From NCBI GenBank assembly GCA_018343915.1, contig JABRWF010000008.1, forward strand, positions 372,001-436,000: DNA of 64,000 nucleotides, written 5' to 3'. This document shows, piece by piece, positions 29,161-40,487 of the stretch (positions are counted from its first letter, which is position 1; each line of letters opens with the position of its first letter). The notes under the pieces were generated by a model that was not told the origin of the DNA, did not search any database, and was given only the letters and a program-made list of their open reading frames with translations. This DNA is from Agroathelia rolfsii (lineage: Eukaryota > Basidiomycota > Agaricomycetes > Amylocorticiales > Amylocorticiaceae). Made by a program: the position numbers and the translations under genes.

Positions 29161-30806
29161 GGTACTTCTTACCAAATCCTTTATCCAAAGTACATGTAGA
29201 GGGATTTGTCAAAGGATTGGTAAAAAAAAAAATCTTTTGAAAACCCATGAGTGGGAGTGGGAAACAGGAGGAGAGGCAGGCTAAGGGGAAGTGGCGCTAA
29301 GACAGGAGGACCAATAATGGAGAAGAGACAAAGTGAAGAACTTTGGAAGGGGGTGCCAGGGAGAGAGGCTGCTGCAGAGGCAATGAGGGCACCCACAAGC
29401 TGCGTGCGTACGATTCGAAATCGCGCGAGACTACGGTGGGGATGAGGGAGGCAGGTAGATGGTGTGCTATCAGCCTCTCTCTCCGTCCGCTGCGTACATC
29501 ATCACATCATCTTTCCACCCAAAGACGTACTGCACCACTCCAATCCCTTACACTTAGGCTGGTCTTAACACATTCACTATAATTACTCTTCAGACCACTA
29601 TTGTGCTTGAAGCCCAAAAAGTATCTCGCATATCCCCCGCTTTGTGTGACGAAATATTACAAAAAAATAGATAGAGATGGAAAAACCCACTTATCATTAT
29701 TAGCCTCGTGTTCCCCACGCACACCAGCACGCATACACCGCAATCCACTGCGCAATGCGCCTGAGGCGCCTTGACGAGTGCTGAGGAAGACGGCTAACCC
29801 TTTCTTTCTTTCTTTCTTTCTTTCTTTCACCCTCACTGTCTCGCACTAGATCCATCCTCATAGACACTTCCCTTCTTCAGCTCCTCTCTTCGGCTTCTTA
29901 ATGGTGCAACACAGGGTCTTTGATTGTCCTCTCTATGAACGATTCCTAAATTGGCCTTCTTTCTCTCACTGCTGCTATCGGCACCTCCTTATCTCCCCGG
30001 CGAACTCAAACTCTCTATATATGAGGCATCTGATCTTCTTGTCTTCTCGTTTTTGGAAGTCTGGTGTTTTTTCTTATACTGCTTTCAAGGGCACAATCCA
30101 TATCCCAGGTCACGATGGCGGGCAGATGAGGAGGGTGCGCATACACCGTTTGGCGAGTGTGTTTGTTTATTTACATAAACCCTCCACCACGACGGGGAGA
30201 ATGCTGAAAAGAGGTGGTGTTTGGTGGTTCCCCACCTTTGATAAGCGCTTGCACGGTCTTGCTTGATCAAGGCCATTGTGGAGTCGTCCATTTTCATGCC
30301 CGCTTTTGGTTATCAACCACTTTGGTCGTGGTCGTCCATCACTGGATGCTGAACGTTCCTGGCTCTATCGTCGTCGCTGTCGCGTCCTCTCTTGCCCGTT
30401 CTCATATGCGCGTATAAGTGAAAGACAACCTTTACGAGTTTCATTTCCCTCTTCGTGGATCCCACAGCACGTGTACTGCGCTACTCTCAGAAGAAAGAGA
30501 AAGAGACAAGCACGCTGAGCTTGGATAGCAGCACCATCACTAACGCGCCGCGCCGTTGGTACACAAACCTTAGATCCTCTTTCTTGTCAAAGCTTCAAAG
30601 CAAAGGAGCCTTTGTGTTACTCCCATTTCATTGCTCCTTGCTCTTCACTGTGATCCTGTCTCAGTCTTCCCTTCTCTATTTCTTGTTCTATTCATTTCTC
30701 CGCTGCCTTTCTCCCCTCTGTTTTTCCGACGGCACAGGAATCGTCGCCCTAAAATTGACGTCAATTATCGACCTTGTACTGAGCCACAAATACCTCAGCA
30801 ACAAGG
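29161..30806. other. Intergenic, low-complexity region upstream of the C2 gene
   Basis: It begins with an imperfect inverted repeat (ACCAAATCCTTT at about 29171, AAAGGATTGGT at about 29211). It then has a (TTTC)n tract at 29801-29828 and pyrimidine-rich sequence. Open frames seen here are compositional. The 3' half probably contains the promoter and leader of the C2 protein gene. Confidence 0.45.
29801..29828 (+). repeat. (TTTC)n microsatellite
   Basis: Seven tandem TTTC units, uninterrupted. Confidence 0.95.
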
Positions 30807-32609
30807 ATGAAGACAGCGGCAGACACCCCTCCTTCTTCTGCGCCTTCTTCTTCAACATCACCACGTGGCGCAGCTTTGATCATCGTTGTGCATTACGGTG
30901 TATGTGTTCGTCCCATTTCCCCCTGATCCGCTGCATTATGCTCAATATTTCTATAAACAGAGACGCGTGCTAGGTCAGAACCGATTCAGCTCCCGGCGTC
31001 CGTACATCGCTCTGCGCACGGACAGCACGGAACGCTGCACGCGCGTGACGGAGCACAAGGGGGGACTCCAACCGGTATGGTATGTTTCTTTTTCGCTTTT
31101 TTTTTGTCCCTCTTTCTTTATTTATTTATACATTTGAGCCTAGGGAAGAACAGCTTTATCTGCCCATTGCGTTGCACGAGCCCGTCGTGCGCATCGCCTG
31201 CTTCAACAAAGATCAGCGACCCCGGCGTGCGAGCGTCAGTGACAACGGCCATGGGCGTAATGACGAGGGAAGCGACGTGATGATTGGCCTTGGACATTGG
31301 CGGGTTGATAAAGCGCGCGCAACGCCGACGGGAAGGTGGCACGGTAAGTGTTTTTATATACCTGTTCCAATTTTCTCGATTTTGGGATTTTCCTTTAAAC
31401 GTCTTGCTGCTTCGCGCGGGACAAGACGTCGATATATACGTGTCTTTCTATCCAAGTACCCAGAGCCAAGACTCATTCACGTCTACTACTGTGTTGTTAT
31501 ATATAGGCTGGGTACTCTTGAGGAACCCCGTGACGGGCGAAGGCACGGGCGAGATCTATATCAGTGTGATGTATCTCGTCTCCGCTCGAACTGGTGCTGC
31601 TGGCGGTAGTGGTGGCGTAGCAGCACCTGAGGAGGACCAAGTGCCTCCAGCAGTCCCCGCAGCGCCTCCAGCCCCTATCGTACATGCAGCATCCATAGCA
31701 TCAACCGTATCTGTGCTGGCATCATCAATATCTGCCTCGTCTATCTCTTCATCAGCCCAGTCTTCTGATACTTCCGGTGATCATTTGAATTCCGATTCCG
31801 ACTCCCCCAAAAGCACTCATCAAGATGAGGCGGGAAGAGAGGCTACTGGGGGTGTTGAAAAGGCGGATGAGGGCAAGCCTCAGGTTGGGGAGGAGAACGT
31901 ACGACGTCGCAACTTGAGACGGGTATCTTCGTCATTGTCTACACCCCCTTGCTGCTACCGACCGCCACGAACACCAACCATGTTGAAGCGCATGAAATCG
32001 GTCGCGTCTCTCCCAGCCATGCATCTCTTCTCGGGCTCCGGCGAGATGAAATCGACGACGATAACGACGGCTAAAACGACAGCTGTGACGGAGACGCCCA
32101 CCGTCCAGTCCTCTCGGACACGCCGTTCGACCTACCATTCACAGGAAGAGGAGACGCGCGCGTCGTCAATACTGACACCAGCAGATTGTGTCAATGATGG
32201 CAGTAACATTGGCATTCCGGAGGAACCCGAAGATGAACACAGCTGCGAGAATGTCACCCATGACGAGCCACGAGCACCTCCACGATCTAATTCACCTACT
32301 ATTCTTTCCTCGTCGAATCATCTTGGGGATGGGGATTCGAGCGAAACAATACAGGAGCTGCCGACACTCCTGTGGCTCACGCGGCCCATCACGCATGAGC
32401 ATCTAGTCAAGATGGCGTTTATTGATCGTGTCTGTGCGTCGTCGACCAAGGCGCAAATGCAGATGTCGCGGCGACGCACTTTGCGAGCACTGTCTCCGTC
32501 GGCGCCACCATGCTGGGCTGGCGCGTCACCACGGACGGTCCGCTGGCGGCTGTCCCAGGTATTTACTGCGGGTGGAGCAGATAAAGATGCTACTGTTACT
32601 GCCAGTTGA
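30807..32609 (+). CDS. C2-domain protein with long disordered tail
   Basis: Exons read 30807-30899, 30961-31079, 31144-31343 and from 31507. The N-terminal 20 residues are Ser/Pro/Thr-rich. A C2 beta-sandwich follows: GAALIIVVHYGRRVLGQNRF, SRRPYIALRTDSTERCTRV, EHKGGLQPVWEEQLYLPI, VVRIACFNKDQRPRRA, WVLLRNPVTGEGTGEIYISV. The order and wording resemble the ingression protein Fic1/Inn1 C2 domain, which acts in cytokinesis, but canonical Ca2+-binding aspartates are not obvious. The rest, about 350 residues, is Ser/Thr-rich and likely disordered. The end is uncertain. The open frame stops at 32609, but another frame over 32445-32583 reads more like protein (STVSVGATMLGWRVTTDGPL) and stops at IYCGWSR. 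A missed intron or a frameshift near 32420 is possible. Confidence 0.72.
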
Positions 32610-33469
32610 TGATGCCGTGTTTTTTCTGATGATGGATGTGTGAATAATAATACATGTATTATGCTAATAGATTATTTGTACAATAGTATGTGTACACTGT
32701 ATATGCATCTGTATTGCCTAGTGAAGCAATAGTTTGTTTACTTGACAATAGAATAAATCAACAGAGGAATAGAAGAGAGAGAGCTCGGCAAGAGGGAGAA
32801 GAGTGTTGCGATCATGGGTGCCGGCATCACGACGAAACACAACAGACGCGAGCGCAGTGTCGCACTCATCCATCCATCCATCTCTCTTCTCCCCTTCTCT
32901 CATATCCCTCCACTTCCCCATCCCATCCTTCCCCCTCTGGTCGTCCGTCTGCACAGACATACCGTATCCAAGGATATTACCACTCGGTCCGCATTTTTCT
33001 CATTCTAAATTATTATCATCTTACCAGGAAACTGACGTGATGACGGTCATATCCTGCCTTCTGTACTACTGCCGCTCCTCCGTCGACCCTGCTCACTTCC
33101 GTGGCCCGCTCTGTGACGCTACTCGTCGCCAGTCCTGACGGGGATTATTAGATAGGAGGGTTTAGTGCGAGAACAACACCCAGACTGAGAGAGACTGAGA
33201 GCAAGAAGAGATATCCACCCCACCACAAAAAGTCGTAACAACCACAACGCCCACACCGCACCAACGCTCCCTTCCTTTTGCTCTGTCATTCTTTCCAACA
33301 CTGCTGCTGCTACTACTGCCATCCTCGACTACTAGCAAGCTGTCCTATCGTTCCTTTTCACATTTGCCGCTGCTAGTGCCCTTTCGCATATCACACACCC
33401 GTTCATAAAATCGACGCACGCAGCTTTGCTCTGGCCGTTTCTCTCTCTTACTCTCATTCGACATCGACG
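32610..33469. other. Intergenic region
   Basis: Between the C2 gene and the second membrane protein gene. The right part is pyrimidine-rich leader-like sequence with CATC and CTG repeats. I see no gene. Confidence 0.5.
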
Positions 33470-34996
33470 ATGCCCATTCGTCACAACAATATGCTGCTCC
33501 ATCATCGACAACTGACTCAAGTAACGGGGACCACGGCGGTTGGCATCCAAGGCGCCGTCACGGCTGTGGATACAAACGGTGTCGAGGCTGCTACTACCCT
33601 CGTGATAGACACAACAGGCATTGCAGAGTCAGCCGTAGCTGTTACACCCCTCATGTCTGCTACTATTACTTCCATAATGACGCCATCCTCGACAAACTCT
33701 GTGTTGTCACCATCAGCAACATCTTCACCAACCAGCGATGCATCGGCATCCAAGGAGCCCTCAACGAGCACCGTTGTCGCAGCCTGTGCAGCTTCGGGAG
33801 CTGCTCTGCTCCTGATCGTCCTCTTTGCAATGTGGTACAACCGTCGCTTGTCCTCGCTGCCGCCCAGGAGCGGTAACCAAGGCGGGGATGAGATCGATCG
33901 CCGTTCTCAGCCGTGGGCCCGCCTTGGCGACGACGGCGATACGTGGGAAGGCCGTCGTACACAGTTCAATGCACCACAAGTGCCCGCGCCCGCATATCTG
34001 TCCATGGCCGAAAAAGATAGCGTCGACGGTATCACTGGCGGCGAGAAACTCGGCACGTCCTCGCTCTTCAAGAAGCGTTCGAACAGTATGCGCTCCGACA
34101 AGACTGGCTTCACCTTTGCGGCCATGGCTTCGACCGAAATGCACGAGTTCAACGCGGCTGACATGCCATTCTCAAAGTACCATCCTGATCTTGCCAAGGA
34201 GATGGCGACTACGGGAGGCGCTGATGGCGCTGCTGCTTCCAGGCCATTCATGGGTCGATATGATACCGGTGATGGCACCTTCTCCTGGGGTGGCTCGACA
34301 CTCGGCGATCAATCCTTCCTCTCGTTGCGCGACTCGGCCGTGCCTGTAAACCACTCGACGGGCAACCCCAACGTCTCCCTGGCCGTATCGCCCACAAACT
34401 CGATTACGGTCTCGCACGGCACACCTATCGTCCACGGCGGCGCTGCGATCTTGCACGAGGGCCAGGCAGGCGTGATTGGCCACTTTGGTGGCGAGGACGA
34501 CGAGGACAACAATGGTGCGAATCCGTTCGCGGATCCGACACCGGCGGTACCTGCCCCGGTCGCCCAGGCCGTGCCCGTTGAGCGCAGGCGGAGCGGAAGC
34601 AATCCCTTCTTTGGCTCATCCACTTATCGTCCACGCAACTCCTCGCACAATCCGTTCTCGGATGCCGCCGCCGCCGCCGCACCTCCTCCTGTCATCACCA
34701 TGAGCCACGTGGATCCAGTTTCGTCCGTGCCTCTCGTCCCCGTCGTGCCGCCGTTCGGGCACGCATCGTCGGACAGTACCACCAGTATGGGCAGCGGTGA
34801 CCGTGCGCTGCAGTCGATCATTGCCGCGCTCGACGGTGCGAACACACCCGATCCACTCGGCAACCCTCGCCATCCGTCGATGATGTCGGAGCTGACGTAC
34901 CTTTCGACGCATGAGGACTCGATGAGCATGGCCGAGTTCCCGCTCCCGCCCTCGTCGGCGACGATTGAGCATGGGGCATATTATCATTCCAGCTGA
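33470..34996 (+). CDS. Single-pass membrane protein, unknown function
   Basis: An intronless frame of 508 codons. Residues 8-60 are nearly identical to the start of the gene at 26633. One membrane segment lies at about residues 101-122 (TVVAACAASGAALLLIVLFA), followed by MWYNRRL. The cytoplasmic-like tail of about 380 residues is Ser/Gly/Asn-rich with repeated NPFADP, NPFFGSS and NPFSDA elements. NPF is the binding motif of EH domains in endocytic adaptors, so this tail could be an endocytic or cargo signal; that is inference. No signal peptide is visible at the start chosen (ATG 33470-33472). The gene is more G+C-rich than its surroundings. Confidence 0.68.
   Translation: MPIRHNNMLLHHRQLTQVTGTTAVGIQGAVTAVDTNGVEAATTLVIDTTGIAESAVAVTPLMSATITSIMTPSSTNSVLSPSATSSPTSDASASKEPSTSTVVAACAASGAALLLIVLFAMWYNRRLSSLPPRSGNQGGDEIDRRSQPWARLGDDGDTWEGRRTQFNAPQVPAPAYLSMAEKDSVDGITGGEKLGTSSLFKKRSNSMRSDKTGFTFAAMASTEMHEFNAADMPFSKYHPDLAKEMATTGGADGAAASRPFMGRYDTGDGTFSWGGSTLGDQSFLSLRDSAVPVNHSTGNPNVSLAVSPTNSITVSHGTPIVHGGAAILHEGQAGVIGHFGGEDDEDNNGANPFADPTPAVPAPVAQAVPVERRRSGSNPFFGSSTYRPRNSSHNPFSDAAAAAAPPPVITMSHVDPVSSVPLVPVVPPFGHASSDSTTSMGSGDRALQSIIAALDGANTPDPLGNPRHPSMMSELTYLSTHEDSMSMAEFPLPPSSATIEHGAYYHSS
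33483..33649 (+). repeat. Shared 5' coding segment, copy B
   Basis: Partner of 26625-26791: same length, no gap, roughly ten mismatches. In this copy the segment begins 13 bases after the predicted start codon, so the ATG at 33491 corresponds to the start used at 26633. Confidence 0.88.
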
Positions 34997-37513
34997 AAGG
35001 GCGGCGAGTAAGCTGGGTCTAAGTTGATGTCTCTGTAGAGGGTGTGGGTGTTGATATTATTGATGGTTGTATCTGCCAGCCAATGGATCTCGTTTGAACT
35101 GAACCGAACACGCCCTCTTGCTGTTGTACATCCCCCCCCCCCTCTCTGCGTCTCGCTTGCTCGATAGACGACTTCTTGATGGTGTCTTGGTCCTTGTGTC
35201 CCTCCCCCTTTTTTGTTCGTGTTTTATCACAAGGCTGCTTTTTTTTTTTTAACCAGTCTCTATTCTATTCTTGTTTGACCACTCAGTTGACTCCGACTCT
35301 CTATCGTCTCTTTTTTGTTACTTATTTCTTGTGTTATTTTCTTCATAATAGCACGGCAACCAAATAAGCTCCGTCATCTCGCCCTTCTAATCTTTTTTTG
35401 TCCTTTACATTCCTATCTGGCTGCACGAGCAAGCCAAAGTTTCTTGTTTCGCTGTACCTTTTTCTTTATTTCTGTTTTTCTTTCCTCTTTTTTGTTTGCT
35501 TTGTCCAAACACTTTTTTGATTTTGATCTTTTTTTTGATGATCCATCATCCAGTGAGAGCCGGTCGATTGATCCTGCGCAAGACAACGGTATCCAGTATC
35601 AGCAGCAGCAAAACGAAACCTTGTTGAAACACGTGTATATGCCTCTTCTTCATTTTTGAACTTTTCCTTCCGCCTCCTCCTCTCTCCGAAACTAGAACCC
35701 CACTGTCCGCATTTGGCTTCAGTTGTGTGCGCGCGCGCGTCTCCCTTTGTCTTGTCTTTTTGGCAGCTGGACTTCCTTTCTTTCTCATATTCTTACATTC
35801 TTCTGTTCTTCCTTTTTTTTCTTGTTCCCTTTTCTGCTTGATCATGGACGCACCCCCCCTACCGAAGCCTCTTTATTATAAAAACATTTCGTATGCAGTC
35901 GCAAACCATCAATTCCGTAAAAGACTTTGTACCCTCCCCTACCCTCTGCTTGCGCGTTTTTATATATAGCTTCTTGCGCATTGTATGCATTGTTTTATTC
36001 TTATTATCTCACTCACTTACTCTCCCTTTTCTTTGGCGTTGATGAGCCTGAGGAGGCCTCGGACTTTTTTTCTTGCTGATGATGAACAGGCAAAATAGCA
36101 ACAACAATGACGTTTAACTACTATTACTACTACTACTATCAATACTTAGTATAGCGCAGTGAATTTTATCTCTCTCTTTATCCCTCTCCTGTACCATTCA
36201 TGTTTTTGAGTACCCTTATGATTCAGATGTGAGATTCCTAGTGTGGAGGGTGTCACCTAGCCACCGCGACCGTTACTTCGGTAGAGCCAAAAAGGCATCT
36301 CATATATTCATCCTAGAATTTATCCTATCCTATCTTATGACTGTCGGTTTTTAACTGCATTTACTTCACAAGCAAAAAGGAAAAAAAAAAAAAAAAAATC
36401 AGGACTGGCTCGGACTATCACAATTCAAACTCAAACTACGCCGGTACTACTCTTGCGCGATACTTAGCGCCAGGTTCCGTGCGACGTGGGTGCTTGCGAA
36501 AACGGGCTTAGGCTTGAGATCCTCAGGCTACGCTCAAACCATTATTGAACATGTTGCTGCGTTTTTTTTTTCTTCCGACGTATGCGCGGATTGTATGCGC
36601 ACATACGCTCACCTCGCTGAATATTGTTCCCTTTGGGCTTCTGCGGATTCCTGCATTTCAATTTTTCGCTGGGGCCGGGACTGGTAGGTCATGCACTTAA
36701 TACCAGTACTAATACCACCTCTTTTGCCTTTTTTGTTTCGCCCTATTTTTTTGTTGTTGAATACTTTCTATTTTACACTTCTCTATCTTTTGTTTACATA
36801 TTTGACTTCGACTTTGATAGTAACCACTGGCGGTATATCTGAGTTAGTTTATACACATCAACCTCGCTTTTCTCAGTCAGCTTACCGTCAAAGCTCAAGG
36901 AAAGAAGAAGAGGAGCTTGAAGAAGAAGAAGCATATCCTCCGACTTGGCTCCTAGTCGTTTATATTGTTTGCCTTTACCATTTTTTTTTCTCGGCTGTTA
37001 GATAATAAACAAACAAACAAAATATGTCGGATATTTGATCATTTACTCGTGTGGACGTCGGCCAATGTAAGGGGGAAAAAAAGTTGTTGTACTTTGGATT
37101 GACAATTTTATATATGTACTAGGCATAGCAGCGAACAACGTTGATGCTATCATTGGTAATTTTGTAAGATCCCTTTTTATAAGTCAGATTACATCGTAAA
37201 GATTTCACGAGGGTTGCAGGTTTTGGATGAGAGCTACCTTACCAAGAACACAAACCATGTGTCAAAACTTGAATATAACTTGAATCCTCATCGATGCCTC
37301 ATTCTCAGTGTATGGATTAGAGATGAGGTAAAGTTGTGTGAAGGAGATTGTTAGACACATGTGTGCGCTAAAAGCGATATTCGGTAATATACACAAGATT
37401 GGCACAAACACCTGAAAAAGTACTGCTGCTTATATATAATTTTAATCCCTGCACGATAATAAATCAACTAGACTCCTAGAGAGTCAGACCTCTTGCACGA
37501 ACAAATGCATCCT
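34997..37513. other. Long T-rich intergenic region
   Basis: About 2.5 kb between two convergent genes. It is strikingly pyrimidine-rich on the plus strand up to about 36000, with C, T and (CTA)n tracts and a run of 19 A near 36379. Open frames follow base composition and carry no motif. It could hold an untranslated transcript, but no evidence can be read from sequence alone. Confidence 0.5.
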
Positions 37514-40030
37514 TTACAACCGTGCGTTCTTGGGCATCCCGCGCATAGCTTGACGTACACCCAGATCGGCCAAAACATCCTCCGCTATACAGTGGAAAGA
37601 GGGAGAAAAATAAAACACCCAAATCGTCAGCTACTACTCAGGACTTGATCATCAAAGTTGTTTTTTTCTCTCACCTCCGCCAAGCAGCGCATCGAACGGA
37701 ATCGTGCGGTGGTAATGCTCGATAAACCGGCCCATGCCGGTCCGCGTGATACCACGCCCACCGAAGATCTGGACGGCGTCGCGCGCGGTTTCTTGGGCGC
37801 TGGCAGTGCTGAAGCTCTTAAGGAAAGCAATTTGCCTAGTAATAGTGGTGTGGTGGATAGGATGTTAATTAGCAATCAAATTATCTCGTGTCGGGAAAGA
37901 AAGAAATGTAGAAGGGATGAAATACACACCCTGCTAGTTTATTGGATTGTTGCTTGTAGGACTGTATATTTTCGATTAATCAATACCATGCGACTCCAAG
38001 TTGATGCAGGAGGGTAAATACACTCACCATGTGGTTCATCTGGTATGTGATATTCTCCAGCCAGTTTTGCACACTCTCGGCACGCGCAATCATGGCAGCC
38101 AGCTTGGCACGGATCACAGGCTGAGCAGTAAGTGGCTTGCCGAACGCTTTACGCTGGGATGCCCACCTAAGGATCAAAATCATCATAGTTTAGCAGCTAT
38201 ATCCAGCAGCCGGAGGCACGAACGCAAAACGACACATACTTGAGACATTCCTCGACGACCGACCGTTGGCTGCGCGCAGAGGAGCAACACATTACCCATC
38301 GCTCATGGTTGAAGTTGCTACATGAAAATTAAGATTCAAGGGGCGAGCGGAAACGCAAAGGCAGAGATGCATACCTAAGAATGACGAAAATACCACCACC
38401 TTCTTGGCCAAGCGTGTTTTCGACGGGAACTTTGACGTTGTCGAACGTAATAAATGCTGTGCCTGCTGTTGAAGAATAGCTTGTCTTAATCTGCTTTGTT
38501 TCTACACCATCCCCACGCTCGACGAGGATAACTGTGAAGCCGTCCTGAGGAATACTAATTCAGAAAACTCCTTGATAGAGAGGGAATTAAGTTACCTCTG
38601 TTCTGCAGCCAACGGTGAAGCTATGACAATGCGATAAATCTCAACTACTGAAGATTTCCAGAAAAGGTACATACTAATCGGCGAATGTGCCGTTTGTAAT
38701 CCACTTCTTGCTGCCGTTGATAATCCAGTGCTTTCCATCCTCAGTCTTGGTAGCCGTCGTCTGGAGGCCCATGACGTCGCTACCAGCTTGTGCTGTAAAG
38801 CAGCATGCTCTGTTAGCGCCATAAAAATCCAGCCAGTTGTTTATCATACCTTCTGAGATGGCAAGACAAATGAACTTCTTGCCGGCAAAGATGTCCGGTA
38901 GGATTCTGGCTTTGAGCTCTTCCGAGCCAAAGTTGAGGACTGGAGGTAGGCCAATAACTTTACCGCCAAGGATAGCTGTTGAATTTATTTATAAGCTGAG
39001 CAAGTCAGACTAATCGGTGAAAAATAGGTATTTACCATCTCCGTAGCTGCGCGAACCACATCTTGTGAGTTCTTGGGTGATGATGAGCTGTTCGCAGTAT
39101 CAGAATCTTGTACTGGTATCGTGTATAATGACATATACTGACTTCATGGAAGTAATCAAACTGCATTGGTATTTAGTAACAACTTTAATTTGGTGAATAG
39201 ATCATATCTTACCTCTTCAGGTTTTACCAGACCATCCATGAGTGTCAATCCCTTAAGGTGTTTGCCTGGGCCCATGCGCATAGCATGAAGGTTTTTGGCA
39301 CTACAGAGGGCCAAAGGATTGAATATAACAGTATATTTTGATAAAAAGCCGGAATACTTACGCCATGGCATCCAGAACGCTTTGTGCCGGTCGCTTGCCA
39401 TCCTCTTCGCGGGCCTGTGCGTCGGGATAAATATACTCATCTGCAAACTCGCGCATAGCACGCTGGAATTGGCGGTGGTTTTCGGTAAAGTATGGGCTGA
39501 AGTATCCTTCGGTGAGCCATGTAGGTTCTGAGTATGGGACTTGGCTTATTGCGCCGGCAATGCGTCCATGGATGACACCTGCCTCGCCGCTGATGACGCC
39601 AATCTGAAGACGCTGGTATTGAGGCTTCTCGAGCACTTCGTGTCTGTGTAGGGAGTAGAAAGCCTCGGTTGCATCCTGGCCGGCTGGGGTTGAAAATAGT
39701 TTCGTTGGGTTATACGTCATTAGGTCATTCCTGCAACATAAGTGATATGGTATGCAATACCTATGTCGACGAGCACAAACGAGCCTCCGGGGTGAAGGTC
39801 CTTGAAGCGGGTCAAGTCGTAGACTTTGGAGTCGATAACAATCCACTAATAATCATTCCATCAATATATCAGACTCAATGGCAAGGAATTTAAAAAGCAA
39901 TTACCAGATCCCCGGCCTTGTTATGCTGTTGACGAGTAAAGATGAGTCTCAAATATACACATATTGTAAGTATTATGCCTACCTTTTCAATTTCCTCTCT
40001 TGAGAACTCCTTGAGCTGTTTGGTGGCCAT
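37514..40030 (-). CDS. Cytochrome b5-acyl-CoA dehydrogenase fusion, probably peroxisomal
   Basis: The start at 40028-40030 opens a cytochrome b5 domain: MATKQLKEFSREEIEKHNKA, WIVIDSKVYDLTRFKDLHPGG with the first heme His, and AGQDATEAFYSLHRHEVL with the second. An acyl-CoA dehydrogenase follows. Its N-terminal helices read FADEYIYPDAQAREEDGKRP, then RCGSRSYGDAILGG, GLPPVLNFGSEELKARILP and ICLAISEA. The FAD-binding region includes KHWIINGSKKWITNGTFADY, KWASQRKAFGKPLTAQPVIR and QIFGGRGITRTGMGRFIEHY. The chain ends PKNARL; ARL is a good peroxisomal targeting signal type 1. Such dehydrogenases oxidise the alpha-beta bond of acyl-CoAs, here perhaps passing electrons via heme. It is divergently paired, 457 bases apart, with a racemase-like gene. 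More than ten short introns. Confidence 0.9.
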
Positions 40031-40487
40031 GGTGGTAGTAAGAAATCAAGTCGGTCTTCGACCGAGAGCCACTGCATAAGGTGCTCTCTGCGGCACCTGA
40101 GCGAACGAAGGACCGGTGCATGTGATAACCGGACCGGAAGTAGTCCCATATGACGATGCGGGGTGCAACAAACAGCCACTGGCAATGGCCAATCATAGCG
40201 CACCAGTTGTATCCTGTATTCTTCACACCAAGTCCCCGGATTAACCGGCTCTGGTGCAAATCAACAGCTCGCCCCCTGGGGCCCTAGTGTCTGTCTACAA
40301 CCTGGACTGCAATCATAAGCAGCTTACCTCCGTTGCACCCACTTGGTCCCACTTTCTTTCTACCATTCGGCCTCATTTGCGCTAAGGCAACGGGTCGGCC
40401 AAAAATTGCAATACTTTGTCTCAAAGCCCGAGCGTCGTTGCCCGTAGTCCGAGTCCAACCCCGAGAACCCAACTTTTAAATCCGAGA
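40031..40487. promoter_or_regulatory. Bidirectional promoter region of the acyl-CoA cluster
   Basis: The 457 bases between two divergent start codons must serve both the dehydrogenase (-) and the first racemase-like gene (+). It includes repeated CCGG-type elements (ACCGGACCGGAAG near 40130, CCCCGGATTAACCGGC near 40230). No factor can be named from these. Confidence 0.5.

Noticed and set aside
29181..29396. Hydrophobic minus-strand frame upstream of the LINE copy
   Set aside because: Pro/Leu-rich by composition, outside the target site duplication, with no reverse-transcriptase motif.
30455..30973. 172-codon plus-strand frame overlapping the first C2 exon
   Set aside because: It reads through a clear GT..AG intron in another frame than the conserved C2 sequence.
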